A stretch of DNA of 64,000 nucleotides from Orientallactaga sibirica. Lineage: Eukaryota > Chordata > Mammalia > Rodentia > Dipodidae. The position numbers and the translations under genes are program-made. The stretch covers positions 55,138 to 119,137 of the forward strand of contig JAEOAD010002765.1 of the NCBI GenBank assembly GCA_036365145.1, read 5' to 3'. The notes below the pieces were generated by a model that was not told the DNA's origin, searched no databases, and worked only from the letters and a program-made list of their open reading frames with translations. Every line of letters starts with the position of its first letter. The stretch's first letter is position 1. Positions 58,125-64,000 of this stretch are shown here, piece by piece.

Positions 58125-58554
58125 TGCCAGGGGTTTTTTCCCTCCACCACAGGCAGGTAGAGCAGAAGTGAGAGAGAACTGGACCAGCCGCTTCTCTTGA
58201 GGCTGAGCAAGAAGGCGGGTGTCGGCGACTCAAACCCCTTCCCCCACTAAAACACCAGGGAGAAAAACCACATTAAGCCACGGAGACCGTCTAAGGCGGA
58301 AAAATCTCTCCGTTTATTGTCAGGGGAGGTATTTATATACTTTGAAGAAGGGGGCGGGAAGAGGGGATGAGAGAAAGGTATAAGGGCCAATAGTATTTCA
58401 TCACGTCAGCAGCAGCTGGGTGGAGGCAGTTTCAGCTTAGGTGCTGAGTCAAGGGCAGGTCACGAAACTCTACTCAGGCTCGACTAGGCCTTACCGGGAG
58501 TAGGCCAAGATTGGCTGGGTAACCACTCGGCTTCACACCGGGCAGGGTCCAACA
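58125..58554 (-). repeat. ERV-3 5' LTR
   Basis: 430 bp with TG...CA ends. U3 differs from the 3' LTR at only about 3 sites, while R/U5 (58,125-58,315) differs at about 15. The 'tttattg' antisense polyadenylation signal is near 58,312. Confidence 0.93.
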
Positions 58555-58764
58555 TCAGAGGGTGTGCGGCAATATGCAGAGGCCTTGACTCCCCCCACTG
58601 ACAGACTGCTGCTCCCACAACTCATACCCCTTAACCCATGGTGAATACCCACCATGCCACAGGGATAGACCCTCCGTGGGATGGTGACAGGCATAGGGAA
58701 ATGATGGTGCCAACATAGGATGTGTCCTTACAAAATTTCTACTGAAATCCAATAAAGAAATACT

Positions 58765-59925
58765 AAATAAGGTGGGCGTGGTGGTGATTGCCTTGAATTC
58801 TAGCACTCGGGAGGCAGAGGTGGGAGGATTGCCATGAGTTAGAGGCCACCCTGAGACTACATAGTAAATTCCAGGTCATCCCCTATCTCGAAAAACCAAA
58901 AAATAAAATTAAGAAATAAATAAAACTTAAATAAAATTTCCACTGTGATTGGGGTTCAATCTTTGGATAGGAGTGTCGTGGTCCCATGTCAGCGTTGACA
59001 AATAAGCACTGCTGCTCCACGTCAGTGTTGGAGTCCTGCCTCTCTGTCAAGCACCCTGCACAGACATCCCTGTGTGCTTAAGGAAAGTTGATTGATTCTC
59101 ATCTTCAGTGACAGTGATGATCCAGTAAAGTAAATGAACTCAAATCTCCTCTCACATTTTTTTGTTTTATTTATTTATTTATTCATTAGAAACAGAGAGA
59201 GGGAAAGAGAGAGGGGGGAGTGAGAATGGGCGGCCCAGAGCCTCTAGCTTCTGCATACAAACTCCAGAAGTGTTCGCCACCTTGTGCATGTGGCTTATGT
59301 GGAGAATCGAACCAGGGTCCTTAGGCTTCACAGGCAAACGCCTTAACTGCTAAGCCATCCCTCCAGCCTTTTTTTTTTTTTTTAATTTTTGGGGTTTTTC
59401 AAGGTAGAGTCTTGCTCTAGCCCAGGCTGCTCTGGAATTCACTCTGTTCTCAAGCTGGCCTTGAACTCAGGGTGATCCTCCCCCCTTGGCCTCCTGAGTG
59501 CTGGGATTTAAGGTGTGTGCCACCATGCTGGGCCTCCTCTAACAATTTGTTTCTTTTGAAGCAGGGTCTCTCTCTATTCCAGCTGACTTTGAACTCCTGG
59601 TGATCTTCCTCCCTCAGCCTTATATACATCGTCGCAGTTGTGGTGTGTTATTCCTATGTAAACACACCCCGCATAGCCCATTCACCTGTATTTCATGCAT
59701 CCCAGCTACTGCGGGCTTTAAACTTCTTCTTTTTTAAAGATTTATTTATTTATTATTTATTTTTACATTTTTGGTTTTTCGAGTTAGGGTCTTACTCCCG
59801 ACCAGGCTGAACTGGAATTCGCTCTGTAGTCTCAGGGTGGCCTTGAACTCATGGCAATTCTTCTACCTCTGCCTTCCGAGTGCTGGGATTCAAGGCATGC
59901 TCCACCATGTCCGGCAGGCTTTAAA
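58765..59925. mobile_element. SINE cluster of copy B right of ERV-3
   Basis: B1-like plus (58,768-58,905), tRNA-derived minus (59,162-59,370), B1-like minus (59,385-59,535), partial B1-like minus (59,565-59,625) and B1-like minus (59,765-59,925). The order matches copy A 37,826-38,970. 58,910-59,160 is shared unique sequence. Confidence 0.85.
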
Positions 59926-60324
59926 CTTCCAACTGATGGGGTGAATTTTAAGATATTGTTTCATTTCAAAATAAGATTCAGTCTAGCACCTTATCCCTGA
60001 TTTAGCAGTGTATTTCCAGCCAATCAATCTGACAACTTATCTGTAAAATGAAGTTTCTCTCACCTAGTGCAAAGGCAAGGTCCAGCTGAAAGCAGATACC
60101 AGCAAGATCCAGGGACTTGCAGTGTGAAAACAATAACGAGGCCCCGGAAAGCACCTGAAGCAGGCTCTCACTCTCTCCCCATTAGGAATACCTGCAACCT
60201 TTCCATGTTATCTGTGCTCTGATCTGTGATATGATCAAGAGTGATGATCATAACTAAATCAATGGAGCTGGGAAAACATTTGATTGAGGGTGGGTGAGGG
60301 TCACAACTATAAAAAGTGTAATAA

Positions 60325-60690
60325 GCAGGGCTGGAGGGATGTCTTAGCAGTTAAAGCCTTTGCCTGCAAAGCCAAAGGACCCAGGTTTGATTCCTCAGGA
60401 CCCACGTTAGCCAGCTGCACAAGGGAGCACATGTATCTGGAGTTCGTTTGCAGTGGCTGGAGGCCCTGGCAGGCCCATATTCTCATGTTCTCTCTCTCGC
60501 TGTCTCTCTCTCACTGTCTCTCTCTCGCTGTCTCTCTCTCGCTGTCTCTCTCTCGCTGTCTCTCTCGTGCTCTCTCTCACGCACTCTCTCTCTCACGCTC
60601 TCTCTGTGTGTCTGTCTGTCTCTCTCTCTCTGCCTCTTTGGCTCTCTCCCTCTTTCTCTGTCAAATGAATAAATAAATAAAAATAAGTGT
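60325..60690 (+). mobile_element. tRNA-derived SINE with rearranged TC tail
   Basis: Counterpart of 39,385-39,632. The pyrimidine tail (60,490-60,640) has expanded into a 14-16-bp higher-order repeat, 'tctctctctcgctg', with CpG in most units; copy A has plain (TC)n. Confidence 0.9.
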
Positions 60691-60895
60691 AAGAAGGTAG
60701 CCTGTTGCTGTGTGGCTCACACAGACAGTTTGGTAAATGCATCATGCCCCTGGCAATCCCTAGGCCTTAGATGGAAGGGGGAAAATGGCAGCATGCTTTT
60801 GGGGTCCCCCATCTTAGTGAAGTGTTGCCTGGGGAATAATCCATGAAGCACACACTATGTTGTGCCCAAGCCAGCCTTTTCGTGTGAGCTTTTTT

Positions 60896-61405
60896 TTGTA
60901 TTATAATATTGTTTTTGTTGACAACTTCTATACTTACATACAAAAAATGCATATTTCCCTCCCCTCCCCCATTCCCCTTTAGATGCCAATCTCCATTGTA
61001 TCCCCTCCCTCTCTCCATTAGTCTCTTTTAATTTTATGTCATCACCTTTTTCTTCTATTGTGAGGGTCTTGCGAAGGTATTGCTAGCCACTGCAAGGTCA
61101 TAGATATCGAGGACAATTTCTGTCTGGGCAGTTGCATTGTAAGGAGCCGTATCCTTCCTTTGGCTCTTCCATTCTATCCGCCCCTTTTCCGCAATGTTCC
61201 CTGCACCTTGGAGGGTGTGACAGATGTTTCAGTGCCTGGCACTCCTCCATCCCTTCTTCTCAGCACTATGTTGCCTTTTGGGTCATCCCAGTGGTCATTG
61301 CCATCTGTAAAGAGAAGCTTCTCTAACCAGAAGTGAGAGTAGCATTAATATGTGAATGTGAACATTAAGTGTGGTGCTTTCAGGGCAGCTTGGTGGGAAT
61401 AATAT
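60896..61405 (-). mobile_element. Probable L1 3'-end fragment
   Basis: It starts just where duplication A/B homology ends. 'aagcttctctaaccagaagt', 'gagagtagcattaatatgtg' and 'aacattaagtgtggtgcttt' match my recollection of rodent L1 3'-UTR sequence in reverse. The fragment may mark the duplication edge. Confidence 0.5.
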
Positions 61406-62275
61406 ATACATTTATTTATTTAGGCGATCCTCCTACCTCTGCCTCCCGAGTGCTGGGATTAAAGGCATGCACCACCACCCCTGGCTAGTGGCTTTTTTCT
61501 TTCTTCATCTTCTTTTTTTGTTTGTTTGTTTTGAGATAGGGTCTCCCTCTAGTCCAGGCTGACCTGGCAGTACTGGAGAACAGGATGCAGCTTTCCTTGG
61601 GGACACTTCCTAGCTGAAGTGGAGAGTGGTGTCTCCTCCCATGCTGAAGACCATTTCGCCTGGCCCAAAGCCTGTAGGCTAGGACAGACATTACCCATCA
61701 AACAATGCCTGATGCTTGTTTCACCCAGCAGGCTTCTCACCTCCATGGACCTTTGAGCATTCATTCATTTCAGATCCCGGCTCTAAATAGGACACTGAGT
61801 AAGGCCAGAGCTGGGGCGGACAGAGTTCCTTATTTTCAGGATTTCGTGTGGACAACACTATGGCAGTTTACACACCTCCTGTTCTGAACAGAGGACAGGC
61901 ATGTGTTGCCAGCAAACTTCTGCTTGGACTTGCTGCCTGCCTCCCTGTTGTGGCTGATTGGAGTCCATGCCAGGCTGATCCCCATCCTGTGGCTCAGCAT
62001 CCATGGGCGTCAGTCTCTTCTACCCCACTACTTAAAAGCAGCAAGTCAGGTGAAAGGGACTCTTAGGGACTTTAAAATATGCAGGGTTTATTCTTATTTA
62101 TTTATTTATTTATTCATTTATTTGGTTTTTTGGGGTAGGGTCTCTCTGTGGTCCAGGCTGACCTGGAATTCACTATGTAGTCTCAGGATGATCTCGAACT
62201 CACAGTGATCCTCCTACCTCTGCCTACTACGTGCTGGGATTAAAGGCATGCACCGTCACACCCTGCCTACAGGGT
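61406..62275. other. SINE fragments and unique stretch
   Basis: Partial B1-like minus fragments at 61,422-61,488 and 61,530-61,568 and a full B1-like minus at 62,125-62,272. 61,570-62,090 is unique with no recognised gene. Confidence 0.75.
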
Positions 62276-62391
62276 TTATTCTTCACCATGCTCACATTGT
62301 TATACCACAGACCCTCATGCCTCCTCCCATCTTAACTTATGCTCTCCCTTGCTACCTCCAGTTCAGCTTTCTCAATTTCTACATAAGACAG

Positions 62392-62740
62392 GTGTGGCGG
62401 TTTGAATAGGTGTCCCCCAATATATTCTGTGTTTTCTTAGTTTGTAGTTTGCTTCTTCAGCCACCTGGGTGGATCTCAAGGTGTGGTGGTGGGTTTGGGA
62501 TTTTAATCTAAAGATATATGCAAAGTGTGCCTAGCTGGAGTTCCTGAGGTGTGCTGTGATGTGTGGCTTTTGGCTTGTGGGTTTTGCTCTCTGTGTCTGG
62601 TCCTGTGAAGGCAGGCCCGCTTCTTTGCTATGATGGAACTTCCCCTGGATCTGTAAGCTTCAGTGAATCCCTTCCTCCATAACTGTTCCTGGTCTGGAAG
62701 TTCATCTCAGCAAACCTAAAGCTACCTGCTACAACAGGGG
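62392..62740 (+). mobile_element. Unclassified interspersed element
   Basis: 'gtggcggtttgaataggtgt' at the start and 'gatggaacttcccctggat' near the end. The layout resembles a common rodent repeat, possibly a DNA-transposon or LTR fragment. A second copy lies in ERV-3 at 55,835-56,140. I cannot assign the class. Confidence 0.6.
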
Positions 62741-62854
62741 TGCAGCAGAATTGATCTTTCTGGGGTGAGAGATCTATTACATCACTTGTCCCATACATCC
62801 ATACAATTATCATTTGTCAATTGCAAAGGACATTTAAAAAAAAACCATAGATAA

Positions 62855-63365
62855 AGCCTAGCGTGGTGGCACACACCTTTATTCCCAGCACTTGGGAGTC
62901 AGAGGTAGGAGGATCACCATGAGTTCGAGGCCACCCTGAGACTGCATAGTGAGTTCCAGGTCATCCTGGGCTAGAGTGAAACCCTACCTCAAAAAACCAA
63001 AAAACAAACAAACAAACAAAAAAAGGTATATAAAATTCATGAGTACATCTTGGCTGCCTAACCTAAACAGTTTTGTGTGTGCTGTGTGACTCCGTTGTTC
63101 ACTTTTTATTGGATCCACTTTGTTTTGGAAGTGCAGCATCTATTTTGATCTGTAGCCGCAACATATTTTATGATACAATTTACAATACTTTCTCATTCTT
63201 TCTTTTTTTCTTTTATTTTTTTTTTGATGTAGGGTCTCCTTTTAGCCCAGGCTGACCTGGAATTCACTGTGTAGTCTCAGGGTGGCCTCGAACTCAAGGC
63301 GATCCTCCTACCTCTGCCTTGCCAGTGCTGGGATTAAAGGTGTGTGCCAGCATTCCCGGCTCATA
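62855..63365. mobile_element. Two B1-like SINEs
   Basis: Plus (62,857-63,005, 'gcctagcgtggtggcacaca' with an (AAAC)n tail) and minus (63,222-63,362). The stretch between them is unique. Confidence 0.87.
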
Positions 63366-64000
63366 ATTTCTTCCAGCTGAGGGATATGTTGTGTATAGAG
63401 ACTGGGATCCTCCCTGGGGCTTGCCCCTGGTGAAGTTCTGTTCAGGCTATGGAATCCCGGTGAATGAGCTCCTGTCATCATGTGTGTCTATAGTGATCAC
63501 TCGTTGGGAAGTTGTTTTCATAGGCTGTATTCTGGGGGAACAAGCTGCTCTTATGGGTGATTGGGGTTCTTTCCAGAGAAGGGTTATCAGATGATGAATT
63601 TGGTGGAAACAAACTGTTCTTGGGGTTGGCCACACACTGGGGTGCCTCCCTGGAGAAGATTTTTTCAGAGAGTAAATCCTGAAAGAGAACTCTTCTTGGG
63701 GTAGGTCATACACTTGGGTGCGTTATTGGAGAAGTGTTTCTCAGGTGGCATTTCCTGGAAGCTTGTGCTTCTCTCCTTGTATTGTGTGCCACCTGTGGTC
63801 ACAACCTGGAGGAGCCCACTGAAGAGGGAGTGTTCAGATGGCGTACTGAACCCCTGCAGGTCATGCGACTCTCTCTTTCCAAAAGTGCTGAGATGAGCAG
63901 CCGTAGGTCCACACTGGGGAAATGGGTTGCAAGTGTGGGGCCCCTTCTGGGGGCAGCACAAGGTGTCTGGCATGCTGTGACTTCTTTGTTTAATGCTTGC
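63366..64000. other. Unique stretch with a weak ~80-bp tandem repeat
   Basis: 'tgttcttggggttggccaca' near 63,616 and 'actcttcttggggtaggtc' near 63,690 begin two related units, each continuing '...tggagaag...' and '...tcctg'. A fainter third may precede them at ~63,520. Open frames occur on both strands, but none is recognised. Confidence 0.45.

Larger units (their letters stand above)
52695..58554 (-). mobile_element. ERV-3: class II (ERVK-like) provirus with foreign insert
   Basis: Minus-strand provirus with two full LTRs and a perfect 6-bp target duplication 'tcagag' (52,689-52,694 and 58,555-58,560). In proviral order: 5' LTR (58,554-58,125), degenerate primer site, CACGTG-containing leader, ~1.6 kb unrelated sequence in place of gag, protease and the RT N-half (57,408-55,804), the rest of RT without YMDD, RNase H, integrase, env stub and 3' LTR. 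The LTRs differ at ~18 sites by eye, mostly in R/U5. It looks the youngest of the three but is replication-defective. Confidence 0.94.
50738..60893 (+). repeat. Segmental duplication copy B
   Basis: 50,738-51,420 is colinear with copy C, with a ~640-bp loss at 'acttgga' near 51,068. 51,087-60,893 is colinear with copy A, interrupted by ERV-3 (52,689-58,560) and a private B1-like SINE (51,574-51,728). A B1-internal deletion at 51,420 ('ccaggt/ctgtgctaag') is specific to this copy. Confidence 0.9.

Overview
The window is vertebrate nuclear DNA from a rodent. It contains no intact cellular gene that I can recognise and nothing prokaryotic. Two dense SINE families point to a rodent: a B1/7SL-like element ('...cctttaatcccagcac...', ending '...accctacctcgaaaaacc') and a tRNA-derived element ('ggctggagagatggctta...', with a (TC)n then (AAATA)n tail). 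Their exact forms are not those of mouse or rat. I infer a dipodoid such as a jerboa, but without a database this is only a moderate-confidence guess.

Layout. (1) 1-24,417 is a tandem satellite with a ~181-bp AT-rich monomer. The first 3.76 kb is in reverse orientation. A fold-back junction near 3,736 flips the array, and the rest is in forward orientation. The forward part mixes two monomer types; one carries a CENP-B-box-like core. It is interrupted by two B1-like SINEs, one tRNA-derived SINE and a provirus, ERV-1 (9,934-15,416). (2) 24,418-26,015 is copy C of a locally duplicated block. (3) 26,508-32,965 is a second provirus, ERV-2. (4) 33-64 kb is SINE-rich, gene-poor DNA. It holds two further copies of the block (A about 34.1-39.9 kb, B about 50.7-60.9 kb), L1 3'-end fragments, a class I-type solo LTR (49,359-49,760), many microsatellites and a third provirus, ERV-3 (52,695-58,554, minus strand).

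The three proviruses belong to one class II (ERVK/betaretrovirus-like) family. They have ~430-bp TG...CA LTRs, a tRNA-Lys1,2-type primer site, a CACGTG-rich leader in the fuller copies, gag-pro-pol of betaretroviral type, and env reduced to a short stub ending in a gammaretrovirus-like TM tail. All are broken by stops, frameshifts and deletions. ERV-3 has lost gag, pro and the first half of RT. In their place is ~1.6 kb of unrelated DNA containing host interspersed repeats that look strongly G-to-A mutated on the proviral sense strand.

The most useful observations are: the foreign segment in ERV-3 and its mutation asymmetry; the allele-like empty site for ERV-3 preserved in copy A (37,612-37,617), which orders duplication before insertion; the satellite fold-back, with the B monomer type found on only one side; the phased E-box array in the proviral leader; and a 95-bp tandem triplication replacing RNase H in ERV-2. 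Nothing here acts together as a cellular pathway. It reads as a satellite edge (perhaps pericentromeric) passing into duplicated, repeat-laden flanking DNA.
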